Assembly: GCA_000708835.1 (NCBI GenBank)
Contig: DF237039.1
Span: forward strand, 62,001-126,000
Origin: Klebsormidium nitens
Lineage: Eukaryota; Streptophyta; Klebsormidiophyceae; Klebsormidiales; Klebsormidiaceae
DNA length: 64,000 nt
Direction: 5' to 3'
Under the pieces are notes generated by a model. That model was not told the origin of the DNA and did not search any database. It saw only the letters and a program-made list of their open reading frames with translations. The position numbers and the translations under genes were made by a program. Positions 47,936-60,400 of the stretch are shown here, one piece after another. Every line of letters begins with the position of its first letter. Positions within the stretch are counted from its first letter, which is position 1.

Positions 47936-49863
47936 TTTTGCGGTGGCGTGTAAGGGCCACTAGGGAGGGGGGGGGAGGTTTAGAGGGCTGGATTGAAATT
48001 GGCGGTGCGCGATGTGGGGGAGCTGAATGGAATTTGCATGGCTGTCATAAGGACACAGGGCTAGCGAGGACTGAGCTTGCAACGTTGTCCTCTGAATGAA
48101 GCTGCCGCGGGGCTTTCTGAGCTCATTGGAGCTGAGTACGCAAGGGAGCTGCGCACTTGCATCAGCTGACGACTTGCTTTAGGACCGAAAGCATTTCAGC
48201 AGGAGGATTGACAGGTACGGCGAGGGGCAAAAGCTCATGCGATGTAGGGGTGCGACGCCTACAGGCAGAGACTGTGTCTTCCTGACGTACCAATTCTTGT
48301 TTCTCAGATTTTGACTGAAATTGAAAGGAGTATAGCTTAGATGATGGGGCCTGAAAGATCACTTTCCCCGGATTGCCCATCAGGCAACGACTTTGAAAAG
48401 CATATTGGTCCACATCCCTCCTTGGTATAGCCGGCTATCATATGTTCAGAAGAAAGTGTTTTAGACTGACAGCTAGCTCCAGAGATGCTCAGGTTCATTG
48501 AATTCAAGTCCCAAAAACACTGCATCTGTTGACTATGTACACTTCCGTCCCTTCCTCTCTTCTGCTTCCTTATGATGATTAGACGACGCCCCTGAGATGA
48601 GCTCGATGCCGGCCCTATCATTATATGCTCAGCTGGAGCCTGATTGAGGCAACTGGCGCTCAACGCTGCAATCATTGACTCCCAAAATGACGAGCAAAAG
48701 CTACCTGGATGGATGTGCTGCCACGCAAAGTCACAGGGCGCAGGACTGTGCGCAGCAGCATAAGTGTATGACATTGACAGTGTACTTTGATACTGTATAC
48801 ACGAGCCTGAAATCAGAGTCCGAACCCGCCATCATGCGCAAGTCTACTGTCTGCCATGCTGGCATGGTCCCGGCATGGCAATCAATAGCTTTCCAGACTT
48901 TCGGGGACAGAGGCGGCGACCATAGACTGCTCAATCTAGACTGCTCTAGACTTCTACTACTACTAGGTACTACCGGTACTAAGTACCGGACCAGCTGACC
49001 AGCTATGTACTGCGAAGCACTAGCAAGCGCAAAAGGAGCGCCGGCTGTAATATTTCTACAGAATCTACTACTCGCGTAGAATTCATCGACGGTGTTGAGC
49101 ACATCTAAGCTTTTATCGACGACCATCCTTCCTCATAGCTTATCTGACCCCATCCAATCGCGCTATAAGTATGCAACACCTTATTTATTTGGATTTTCCG
49201 CGTCGCACAGGCTGTCGGCATTGCATGAGTGCCACGAGTCTGGTCGTGCCGCCGAGTCAGCTGCATTTGCACTATTCCATATAGCTTATGTGCTCCGCTT
49301 CATTGCACCCTTCATCAATGCCGAAATTAGCGGACACAATCTGATAATATCTGGACGAGCGCCGCTCCTACATGTCAGGCTGTCCCCGGCCCGCAGGCCC
49401 GGGCGGGCAGCATCACGGAATGTCTCCGCCAATTATGTGGCTGGCCCTGGCCTAGGTCCTAGGTAGTAGGGATGTTATAACTTATACCGGTACACTCATG
49501 CTCCGTGTCTTGTCGTCTTCGAGCTGTCCTGAGAAAGCTGATAGCAGTGCAGTGCAGCTCTCCTCGTATATTGGACACTCAACATTGCGTGGTGGCGGGG
49601 GTTGGAGAAAGTCGTATGCTAGAACTTCAAGTTCTACTAGAAGTGTTGTGTGGAAAGAATTGTATGCTATGTGGTTTTTCTGGAGAGAGTTGTATGCTGT
49701 AAGAGTGTTGAGGGGTTGAAAGCTGAGGGAAAGCTGTATGCTATAGGAGTTGATCTGAAGAAAGTCGTGTGCTGTGATATGATAAGCCCGGCTGCGGAAG
49801 ATTGCTGCTGGCCATCCGGTATCTTATTAATAAGACGCCAGGTTCTGCAGCTCGCTCCTTACA
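47936..49863. promoter_or_regulatory. Divergent promoter region between DRC9 and the coiled-coil gene
   Basis: About 1.9 kb without a recognised exon. At 49600-49780 there is a low-order imperfect repeat of GAGAGTTGTATGCTGT-like words (GTCGTATGCT, ATTGTATGCT, GTTGTATGCT, GCTGTATGCT, GTCGTGTGCT). Otherwise nothing was assigned. Confidence 0.5.
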
Positions 49864-52800
49864 ATGGAGATCTCTGAAGAAGGACAGGGGGCAAGCAATG
49901 TAGGGCCAGTTGTCGACCTTAGCAATGCAAGCTGCTCCAAAACGCCATCAGAAACGCCAGTTCCATCAGCAAATGCCATGGGACCCGCTTTGAACGGGGC
50001 TAATTCACTGAGCATCTGGACGCGCTTCCAGTTGGTGAGGAAGAAGCCTCGCCTGTTGAATTCTTCAGACCGCCGAACGTGCACGAAAACGTGGGGTTAT
50101 TGTTGATATGCTGGAAGTGTGGGGATTCAACAGAAAGCTGACGCTTTACATTTGAAAATGCTTGTGGCCTGAGAATGGTGGTGAAAACTTACTTCAAAAT
50201 TCTCAGCAGAGTGGTTATCCGAGGAAGTTGCCCAAGCCAAGTTCAAATAGATCTGGTGCATTTATCTCCTAAGGAAAATGGCCGTCCCTTTCCACCTCTG
50301 CATCATCAGCTCTGCTTGCAGCTTCAGTTGCTTTGATTTGGTTGTTCATCGAAGCTGATCTTTGAACTCGCTCAAGGTACAAACGTCTGGTGGTACCTTT
50401 TGGGCTTCGGGGCTGAGGAGTCCGCTTCTCATGTGGCGGAATGTATATGTGGCAGTGAGGAAGTCTATGTTCAGACACCTCAGTTTTTGGACTTATACTC
50501 ACAGTCTACACCTCCAACTCAGTCTCCTTTATGAATCACTGCTTGGGGGTCTTTTAAGTTGACAGGTTTTCCAAATGTGACTCATCATATGTGCAGGTTG
50601 TTTTCTGGCTTGGGGTGCCCTATGTCTTACCAGCCTTTAAAAGTAAGGACAAGCTAAGTGAGAGTCAAAGGAAGGCATTGGCATCGTATTACCACTAATT
50701 ACTTGTGTTTGTAATAGGTTGAAGAGAAATTTGTATCTCACTGCTCAGTCTACTTTATTCTGAAACTGCGATAGCCTTCTGCCATCTGTAGCAAGCTGCT
50801 GAGACCACTTGTCCTGGCATGAATCTGTTTTCAGAATTTCTTGAGTGTCCTCTTACTATTCTATCAAGTCATCCACAAGGCTTGTTCATTTCTTTGTCGT
50901 GTCGCCAGTAATCCTGCCACAGCTGACTTTTTAAAAGCAAAAAGCCTACCAGCATGTGCTAAAACATAAAAAGAAAAAGAGCGAAGCATACTCCTGTGTT
51001 TTTCACTCAGAGACCACTTGTTTATCAAAAAACACTTGCGTCATATTGCAGCAATCATGCAGCAGTCTAATCTGCTTCTTCATCACCAAAGAAAAATGGC
51101 TAATCAAGAGTTTTAAACTTGCAGGACGACAAGTCTCAGTCACCTTTTTGGGGCCCACCACTGCACTTCAGACAAAGAAACTCTATGTAAGCACTGACTC
51201 TATGTAAGCACATCCGAGATTTCAGAATGTGGCTAAATCTTCATGTTTCCCTCGTAGTAGCATGCCTAATCAAGCTTTCTCAACCTGCAGGAGAACAAGT
51301 CTCAGTCCACCTTGGGAACCCCCCAGTGCATGCAGCTTGACGCCAATATGCGCCCCCTTCTGGCTCCCCCCTTGAAACTGCCGCCTGAGATAGCTGCTGT
51401 CGTCAGCCCGAAGTCCGTACTGAGTCGGAGCTTCTCAACGGCCAAAGCTGAGAAAGCTGTCAGCCCCACGTCAGTTCTTCATGGAAGCTTCTCCCCAAGC
51501 AGTGGGGAGGGGAGTCTCAACAGTTCGGATGAGGTCCGTAAATCTTTTACTGTTTCAACACAATGAAACTCAGTGCTTCTACTTGAATGGAAACAGAGCA
51601 CTGACCAACTCGTAATGCAGATTTAATTGCTTGACAGAGCCAAGCTTGTTTGTCAGACGTAGGGGTGTGTGAAAGTAAAAGCATCGTCGTCTAGCACTTC
51701 TCTCACTTATATTGCGAAACCACTTGTTGGTAGGGAGTACTTCACTTGCATATCAACAGTTCAAGCTCGAAAAGAACTCGCGTGTTATAAAGACTGAGGT
51801 CTCAGAACTTCACACGAGAGTCAAGACAGAGCACAAAAATAGGGTTATAGGTCGTCCGTATTTGCAGTCGTGTGCTCTGTCTGGCCCCTCCTAGTCTCTT
51901 CTTTCTGTGACCTGACGACAAGTCGACACAAAGCGCTTCGGCTTTGAAAAGACTGAGGTTTCAGAACTTGACACAGAATTTATGTAAAGCAGGAATGAAA
52001 GTCGTCCTTATCTTCGACCGTACTTGCGCCTTCAGTTTGGCCCCTTTTAGTCTCACTCTCTTTCACAGGACGACAAGTCGACACATAGCACTTCGTTTTG
52101 TTTTTTGGAAGGACTCAAGTTCCAGAGATCTACACGAAAGTCAAGACACAGGTTTCACAGCGATAGGGTAGAGGTCGTCCCTATCCTTAAACGTGTGCTC
52201 TGATTGGTCCCTTCTAGTTTTTCTTTCTTTGACAGGACGACAAGTCGACAAAGAGCACTTAGGTCGTGGAAGGACTCAGATGTCAGACTTTTACACGGTC
52301 AAGGTACAAGTTTTCCGAAAAATAGGGTTGGAGGTCGTCCTTTTAATCAAACGTGTGCTCTATCTGGCCCCGTCTAGGTTTTTTTCTTCCACAGGACGAC
52401 AAGCCGACACAAAACACTTCAGTTTGGAAGGATTTAGTTTCAAAACACGAAAGTCTAGATACAGGCTTTCACAAAAACAGGGTCAAAGGTCGTCCTTATC
52501 TTTAAGCGTGTGCACTATCTGGCCCTTCCTGGTGTCTCTCTTTCACAGGACGATAAGGCGACCCAGAGCACATCGGTTCTGGAAGGACGCAGATTTCAGA
52601 ACTTAACAAGGAAGTCGTATTTGTTTCACAAAAAGAGGGTTAGAGGTCGTCCTTTTGTTCAAACGTATGCTCTATCTGGCCGCTTATTGCCCCTCTCTTT
52701 CTGTTACAGGATGACAAGTCAGTTGCTTCGTCCGAGTCTGAGGAGGAGCCTTGGCCACGTGAGGGCTCCTTCATGGCCTTCGGAAACGCCTCAAAGAAAG

Positions 52801-55800
52801 CGGAACCGGAGCCTGAAGATCAACAGACGCCTGAAACGGAGCAGAACGGAGGCTCCTCTGAAGGCATCGAGCAGAAAGAACCGGACGGAATCGCGTCAGC
52901 AAAAGGCATCATTAGGCTGATGCCAGAAGTCTGCGTCGCCGGGACGTCGTTCGAAGAGAGCATCGCCGCGCTGTCAGCAATCGCTGCGGCAGAGACCGAA
53001 GCTCCAGAAGAGAACGGAACGGAGGCAGAGGAAAGCCTGCTTGGGGCGGAACCGGAAACACCAAAGCGGAACGGAACTACACATGAGGCCGTACCTACTG
53101 TGACGTCTGTGCGCCGGTCATCATCACTGAAACCGAAGGAGGGAGAGGAGGAGGGTAAACTGAAGAAGGCAACTAGGAAGGGGCGCAGTTTGTCCCCTTG
53201 GAGAAGATCGGGGGAAAAAGACAAGCCGACATCCGGGAAGGAGCAAGGGCTTGTGAACGTCGAGGAAGCGCGGGCGGCTGCGAGAAAGGTTGCCGCCGCA
53301 GTTGGGCCTGCGATGCTGATGCGGGCCAGGCGACCTGCCTTGACACCACTGAAGGTACGTGTCAAAATTATGTGTGCACTCAAAAGACGCGCCACCTGTT
53401 CTAGCCTGAACATATGCTTTGTTCGCGTCCTTTCTCTGCGTTTCTGCAAGAGAGTAAGCTTTACGTTGTTCTGCTGATTTGTTTCGTGGCACCGTTCCAC
53501 CGTTTGGAGAGGCGATGTACCACTTCTTGCCACATGAATTGATACCTTCTGATGCTAACATAAGGAACCGTTGGAAAGGAACATGTCTCTGTCGCTCTCT
53601 TCCTTCCTTAAAAACAAAAGACTCCACCGATTGGCGACGGGGTCAGTTCTGTACAACAGGCTTTCCCCTCACAAAACGGAATGCTCTGTGTTTTTCAGCA
53701 GTTTTCAATGGATGCAAGGAACCAGTCAGAATGTCTTGACGTGTTGTGCCTGTTTGCAACACCGGGACAGCTTTTATGTTTGTCAAAGCAAAGAAGGCCC
53801 ACTCTGCTCAACTGGTCATACTTTTTTATAATTACAAAAGTATTGCTTGTTCCAGGTTGGCTTCTCTGTGCAAAACGTCCGCTCGTACATTTGCAGATTC
53901 CTGACCGTCCGGCGGGGAGCAGCGACGAATCCAATGGCTCCACTCCCAATAAGACGCCTTCCACCGCGACCTCAAACGCGCTGTCCCAGGGGCTCGACGC
54001 GGATGGGAAACCAAGGACGGCAGAGGTGCGAACCGTGCTCCCCACGACAAACGCTTCGCAACGGATCAGCGTTGATGCGTTGGATGCGGCTGTTGGATGC
54101 CTAGGTCGACTACTGATGGTCTCAAGGGTACATGTCCGGCTCTGTGTCGTATCTCTGTCGGTATGCTCGATCCGGTTTGAGGAGGCACATGCCGGCAGGC
54201 TCTTCTATCGGTGTTCTGTGGTTCCAAGTCTCTCCTATTTCGAGGTCTGGCTCAACTCGAGCCGCGGTCCCAATCGGTCTGAACTCTGATTATGCTTCGG
54301 CATCCCACTCCTCAAGTGCTCTCCTTTGCTTCTTTCTTGTCGTTCGAAAGTACTATGCATAATCAAGGCTGATGGTCCTCTTCCGCATTTACCTTTGCTG
54401 GCTTTTTCTCGCCTGGTTTCTTAACCCTTTGAAATCTGGTTGAGGTTACCTTCTATTTGGCTTGCAAGTTCGTATCAAATTTCAAACTGTGTAGTGAGGG
54501 CTTCGCAACACCTGCCCTCGAAATGTAACAACTTCGCTTTTCTTCCTTTCTGCCGCTTGGTCCTGATTGATATAGGGTTCTTGGCAAGGAAGGTACTACA
54601 AGTCAAATAGAAACTCGTATCAATCTAGTCGTACCACCCGCTCTTCCCGCTTGACTACCGTCACCGAAAATTCAAAGGGCAAATTCAGAAAAGTTATTTC
54701 TTTTTTGTTTGGATTATCCGTTGGTGCATCCTGGTATCTCTTGCTGAGTCTTGCGTTCGGGTGTTCTTCAGGCAACGTTTTTACTTGACTCCAAAGAATC
54801 CTTTAACTAACACGGTTGGCACCTCAACACACTTGGCACCTTCTAGCACCGTCGGTCTTCCTCTCTCCAGGGCTGAGTGCGAACTACATGGCCCTTCTGT
54901 CAGTTCTCGCTTGAGGAGCCAGCGCCAATTATTCTGCGACACCCGCTCTCTACAGCCATCGTTTTCTTTGAAAAACTAAGCTCTTCTTACCTTGTTTGTG
55001 ACTGTCCTTTTGCAGGAGCTGATCGCCAACTATATGGCCCTGCAACATTCCAACCTTCTGAAGCGCGTCAAAGCCAAGGCCAAAGCCGCCCTCGCCGCCA
55101 AAGACAAAGAGATCCGCGACCTGCGCGAGCGTCTGTCAAGCCAGGAGAGCCCCAAAGCACCTTCCGGGATCGTCCCCGGCAAATCGGACGGTCCAGAAGG
55201 CGCAACCGAATCGGACGGCGCGGCTACTTCGGCCGCAGTCGAACGGCTGCGCATCCTCCTGGCGAAGAGCCGCGCGGAGGTGGCCTTCAAAACGGAACGG
55301 CTGGCCGCGGCGGAACGGAACGTGGGGGCGCTGGAGGACGGGCTGTTGCTGTCGGGATGCCGGATCGCCGACCTGCAGGAACGGGTGGAGCTGGCGCAAG
55401 ACGACACGCACGTCGTGGCAACTAGCATGGGGGTGAAACTGCGGCAGAGGGAGGCGGATCTCGAAGCCGCGGAGGCGGAGAGGAGCGAACTGGTGCGTCA
55501 AGTTGCGGATCTTGAGGGTGAGATTCGCGAGGCCCTGAAGGAGAATGACGACCTCTTGGCGCGCGCGGCGGAGCTCGCGGACGAGAACGAGAAGCTGAAG
55601 AAAGCGGCGGAGGGAGAGAGCGCGCGCGAGAAGGCCGCCGAGAACGCGCGCGCGCGCGCGAGCACGGAGCGCGACGAGATGGCGGCGGAGCTGGAGGCGA
55701 TGGCCGCGATCGCGGACGTGGTGCAGCGCGCGCTCGCGAGCACGGGAGCGCGCGCGCGCAATTTGGAGTGTGAGCTCAAAATGGTGCGCGCGCATGGGGG

Positions 55801-57493
55801 ACCGGTGCGGGAAGAAGTCGGGGTGCTGAGGGCTAAGTTGGGAGAGACAGACAGGGACCTTGCAGCGGCGCAAGAGAAGCTGGTGGAAAGGGAGAAGGAC
55901 GTGGCGGCTCTGAAGAGAGACCTGATGAAGGAGAAGAAGGCCGCGGCGTGCCTGCGTGCCAAAGTTAAGGTGAGGCGCGTTCCCAATCTCTTTCGTTTAG
56001 AACACTTCCAAGTCTGTGATTAGTTCAGACCGGCAAGAAAGGGTGTTGAGAAAATTAGAAGACGTCAGTTTGCTAAGATTGTTGGTGCTTTTATAAGGTC
56101 AGAAGCGTCCTTGGGTGATCAAAACGTCTCTACTCAAAAGTGCCTTAGGTGATTAGAACGTCTCCTCGACGTTCATTTTTACGATAAGTCGCCTTTTTCA
56201 GCGCATATTTCCAGCGCATATGCCTGCGATCCTAGTGGTGGCGTTGTGTCTTTTCAGCGCTTGTACCTCCGATCTAAGCGGTGACAGTTGCTCTGTCAAT
56301 CGTGTTCCTCTTTGGAGAACCAAAGGGTCTGCTGTCACCTTAATTCAGGCAGAAGGTGCGACGCACTTACCACTCAAAAGATCTCGACAACAGGTTTCGC
56401 CGGTTTTCGCACCATTTCCGCTTAGCTCAGGGCAAAGAGACGAAAGCTTAAGTCTACCGTCCTCAGACTATCCGCTTGTCTTTCCTGCCCGAAACGGGTG
56501 CCTTTCTCATTGCGCGTCATCCGAAATCTAATTGTGATCATCTCCCTGCTCTTTCTCAGAAAATTTAGACCACTTTGCGAAGGAAAGCGCCCAATTCGAC
56601 TTTCCTTCAGGCCGAGTCACACTGAACCTGTTTGTGACCATCCCACTTCATTCTTGCAGGAAGCCGAAGCCTCCCTAGCGAAGGAGCGCGCGCGTCAGCG
56701 CGATGCCGACGAAGCCGCGCGCCTCCCGCCGACGCTCGCGCACTCTGTGACAGCCCACGTCGACCCGTTATTCGACGGGACGAGTTCCCAGAAAAACACC
56801 GATGACGTCAGCGGGGCGCTCCAGGAGAAGGAGAGCGAAGCGCAGCGGCTGGCGCGGGAAGTAGTAGCGGCGAACAAACGGGTGGGGAAGCTCCGGCAGC
56901 AACTAGACGCGGCGCGCGCGGCGGAGGAGGCGGCCCACGCCGCGGCGCACGCGAAAGACGAGGAGCGCGTTAAGCTGCTAACCGAGAAGGACAGGGAGAC
57001 GGAAAGGGTGCTGACGGAGAAGGACGAGGAGACGGTTAAGCTGCTAACCGAGCTCGAGAAGTCGCACGCGACGATCGTCGAGATGGGCGCGGAGCTGCAC
57101 GCCGCGGAGGAGCAGCGCGAGCGCGAGGTGCGCGCGCTGACGTCAGAGCTGGCCAAGGTGACGTCGGAGCTTGCGGCCGCGCGCGCGACGCTCGCGGAGG
57201 CGGAGGGAGACCTGGAGAGCGCGCGGTGGGAGGCGGCCGTCGTGGCGACGGAGAAGGAGAAAAAGATTAAGCGGCTGTCGGAGGAATTGGTCCAGAGCCT
57301 GGAGGCGCTTCAGCGGTTGGCGGGGGAGCGGGAGGAGCTGGCGCGCGAGCGAAACGCGCTGCGGGCGGAAACGAAGAGGTCCGGCGAAGCGGAAAACAGG
57401 GAGGCGGAGGTGTTTGCGGAGGAACTAGAGGCGGCGCAGGTCGCGCTCGAGAAGGCCCGCGAGGCCGTTCCCGAGCACGCCGCGAGCTTTTAG
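49864..57493 (+). CDS. Large coiled-coil protein, family not recognised
   Basis: Predicted exons: 49864-50034, 51291-51533, 52710-53354, 53897-54127, 55016-55969, 56660-57493; all are phase 0. They give about 1025 residues. The first half is Ser/Glu/Pro-rich and probably disordered, with an internal repeat (SPKSVLSRSFS and SPTSVLHGSFS). The second half, from ELIANYMALQHSNLLKRVKA onward, is a long Ala/Glu/Arg/Lys heptad coiled coil with runs such as AKAKAALAAKDKEIRDLRER and VKLLTEKDRETERVLTEKDE. The coding sequence there is very GC-rich. No catalytic motif, membrane segment or known targeting signal was seen. It could be a cytoskeletal, Golgi or organelle tether, but no function is claimed. 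Weak points are the first exon, the donor GTCCGT after exon 2, and exon 4, which could end at 54025 instead without loss of frame. Intron 2 carries a six-fold acceptor repeat. Confidence 0.65.
51900..52730 (+). repeat. About 160-bp tandem repeat built on the acceptor of coiled-coil gene exon 3
   Basis: The true junction CAG|GATGACAAGTC at 52710 is preceded by five related junctions: 52549 (CAG|GACGATAAGGC), 52395 (CAG|GACGACAAGCC), 52236 (CAG|GACGACAAGTC), 52069 (CAG|GACGACAAGTC) and 51914 (CCT|GACGACAAGTC, acceptor lost). Spacings are 161, 154, 159, 167 and 155 bp. Each unit also carries a GTCGTCCTT block, a GTGTGCTCTATCTGGCCC block and a pyrimidine tract. Related starts occur at 51125 (GACGACAAGTCTCAGTC) and at real exon 2, 51291 (GAGAACAAGTCTCAGTC). 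Confidence 0.9.
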
Positions 57494-60400
57494 GGCTCAG
57501 GGTGTGGAACGCAAGCATTTAGGAACTCAAGGCAAGTAGGCTGGAGGGTTGTAGGTTAGAGTGTGAGACTCAAGAGAAACTCTGCTGACAAACACTGTGA
57601 TCTAGAGAAGATGTAGGATTCGCAAGAGTATCTTAAAAAACAAAACCTGGCGCTGAACGTAGAATAGACAAGCTCAATTCCCAAGCTGGCGCTGCTCGAT
57701 TTGCAACGGATCCGTTTCCGCTGCCAGGTTTTGAAATAAAGCCAGTCGCTGGGGCGCTATAGAAGCACGCGGCGTGGCGCGGTGATCAGACCTTTGTGAC
57801 GCGTGCGCCCCGCCCGCCTCCGTTGACGTCCCGGTGCCAAAACCGCAGGGTGTAGCAGCGCGGAACTGATAAAGGTTTTCGAAAACGTTGTTAGAAAGTG
57901 TGAGCTGTTGTGGGCGGCGCTTCCGGAGGCGCAGCCTCGGGAGCGAAAAGTGGGCAAACTAGGAGAGGCGAAAGACTTTCGCAAGGCCCGGGAGCACAAA
58001 CCGGGAAAGGGGAAACCGGCAGAGACGCGGGGCCAGAGTTGCCAGGAGCTTAGTGAAGTGCGAGACAGTAAAGCGGGGCTTCCCGAGAAGGCTGAGATAG
58101 AGCGCCGTTGTGGCGGGGGCGCTAGCAACGGTCGAATGTGGGGGCTACATCTGAAAAGAGGAGTATCGGCCCGGGACGGAGAGAGACACCGCGAGCGTGC
58201 GCGCGCGTTTCAGTCGAGCGCGTGGTGTTCTAAGCCGCATTCAGCCGGAGAGTGGGAGAGAGTGCGTGACGGGACCCGCCTGGCAGAAGCGAGGGGCAGC
58301 GGACGAAAGCGCGCAACCAAGCGCTGGAAGGCGCGCAATATCTGGCGGCGGAATGTCCGCGATCGGGGTCAGGCAGCGCGAGCCGGACTCTGTTTTGCAG
58401 GACTTGGTCGCGAAGGGAAGACGGAGAGCACGGGGCCGAGCGGAGCGGACCGGAGCGGAGCGGACCGAGCCGCCGGTGCTGGTGGGTAGCTCAGGCAAGA
58501 GAGCTTTTGGCCAGAGTAGCGGCCAAGGCTTGGGGACCTGTGACGTTGCCTGCAAATCGAGCTGAACGACGAGGTGAGAGATGTTGCGGATCTGGTTTCT
58601 TCACGGAGGTAGAGGGACAGATGTTCTTTCCAACGTGCAGTATGCAGGGTCGGTGAGTCAGAGCGAGATGCCAATCAGGAATGTTGTGGAAGGTTAGACT
58701 TTACGGCGGCTGCTTCCTTCCTGAGACTCTGTGTACAGCTTCACGTGTGTAAGTTTCGAAGCCCGTGAGCGGTGGCATCGATTGGCGATGCGATTGGATT
58801 GCCCACTTTAATTAAAGGTTACGAGTGGGGACGCCTCTGTCGGTTTCGAAGTTCGTTCGAGAATTTTTGTTTTGAAGAACGAAAAGGCCGGCGCTTCCAA
58901 CTACCTGGGGACGCAAATAGGTGCCCATGGTTATCACAGGAATGCAGGAGTCGGGACTCCTCGATCGGTTCCGAAAACTAGAAGCTGACGCTCTGTTCTA
59001 CCCCTATCTCTGCAGATGTGAGTGGGTGGTTCGGTGTTGAAAGTGCGTAGAATGAAGCGGCCAGTGTGGGGGGTGTTCCCACAGTTTTACCCCCGATCCG
59101 AGGGGAGGGCGGTGTTAAACAGTCCGGTTTGTAAGATAGTTGCGCGCGGCTCTGCAGCGCTTGCAAGACTTCCTCACTAGGTATGAGGAGATGGTTGATG
59201 CATGGATGGACTACGTGTGAGTAGGTTCTCTGAAAGACCGTGTCAGCAAAGGTTCGAAGTTGCATGCTTCTTTTAAAACAATGAACTCGTAGCAAGTATT
59301 AGTCTATGAATATTTGCCTCGGTTTCAGAACATGTAGACTGGTGAAGGCAAGGACTCGCAATCGGACGAGCTATAAACCCTTGACATTGGATTGATATTG
59401 GATTGGACCAAATAAGAACAGCTATGAATTGGCGATATTGCTTCGATTGAAAGCAGATTTTCTAGCCGCCAGGACAAGTTAGCTTCAGAATGCTTGTAGA
59501 GTGAAAATATGTTGTTTCCAAGTATCACCTGCTGTTTCCTTATTTTAGTATCTCATGAAGTACTCTGCGCCTATGGACTGCGATTGGTGCATTCCGGAAG
59601 GTTGAATTTCATTACATGCTGGGATCGCAGTTGGGTTCCGGGCCGGAGCAGCTCAATAGAAGGATCACATTATAGTAAAGTTTGCGATCCTAAGTCGAAC
59701 CGAGACGAACGGCAGCTGCTGTCGGGTCGATCATGTGCATTTATTTTGCAAAGCAGTCCCCCATGTTGGCGGACGGTGGTTTGAAAATACCTAGGTTGCA
59801 TGTATTCGAACGGTGCATGGCGGCATGTCCGGATTCCACAGACAGTAGCCTGTAGCATGCGAAGTCAATTCTTGGCCTAGGCCTAATCAATCGTGCCAAT
59901 TGCGTCGATCTCACCTTCCAATGTACGCCTGACTCAGGACAATTGTGAGCTCGGTAACTAAGGACGGCGCCCACATCAAGTTTGCAACGTTTGATTCGAA
60001 AAGCTTGCGTACCGGCCCGCTCTTGCTTTCAACATCAGGTCTGGCTTAACATGGTGATTGAGAATCTCAGGCCGCCCCGGCTATGTACTTGCCGCTTAAA
60101 GTAAGTCTCCAACGAAAGTTGCAACGCCGCGGACTGGATCTTGTTTCAAAAAGTCAATTGCACATGATCCATCACATGATTCATCGTGGAGGCTCTGTAG
60201 AGAAAGCCATGAAGGTAGTTTATTTACGTATATGATGGAACAAGCAAAATGTAACGGAACAATAGCTTGGACGCATCCACCTCGTTTCACAGACGAAAAA
60301 ACAAAATAAGTTGCGCGGATACCGGCCAGCATGCCGCCGAGCTGCCATGCATGTAAAAGGTGGGCTTGGCGTCAGGGCGGCTTAGATACGGCCGCAGATA

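Noticed and set aside
50598-50642. Possible exon reading VVFWLGVPYVLPAFK in the coiled-coil gene
   Set aside because: It has AG and GT borders but ends in a phase that does not fit the next exon and does not resemble the rest of the protein.
52820-53533. Minus-strand open frame, 237 residues
   Set aside because: Shadow of the Ser/Glu-rich exon 3 of the plus-strand gene; no motif and no splice support.
55136-55873. Long minus-strand open frame, 245 residues
   Set aside because: Mirror of the GC-rich coiled-coil exon on the plus strand; such open shadows are expected from Ala/Glu/Arg-rich coding sequence.
57908-58489. 193-residue Arg/Gly/Glu-rich open frame
   Set aside because: GC-rich region with several overlapping frames; no recognisable domain, start context or splice partners.
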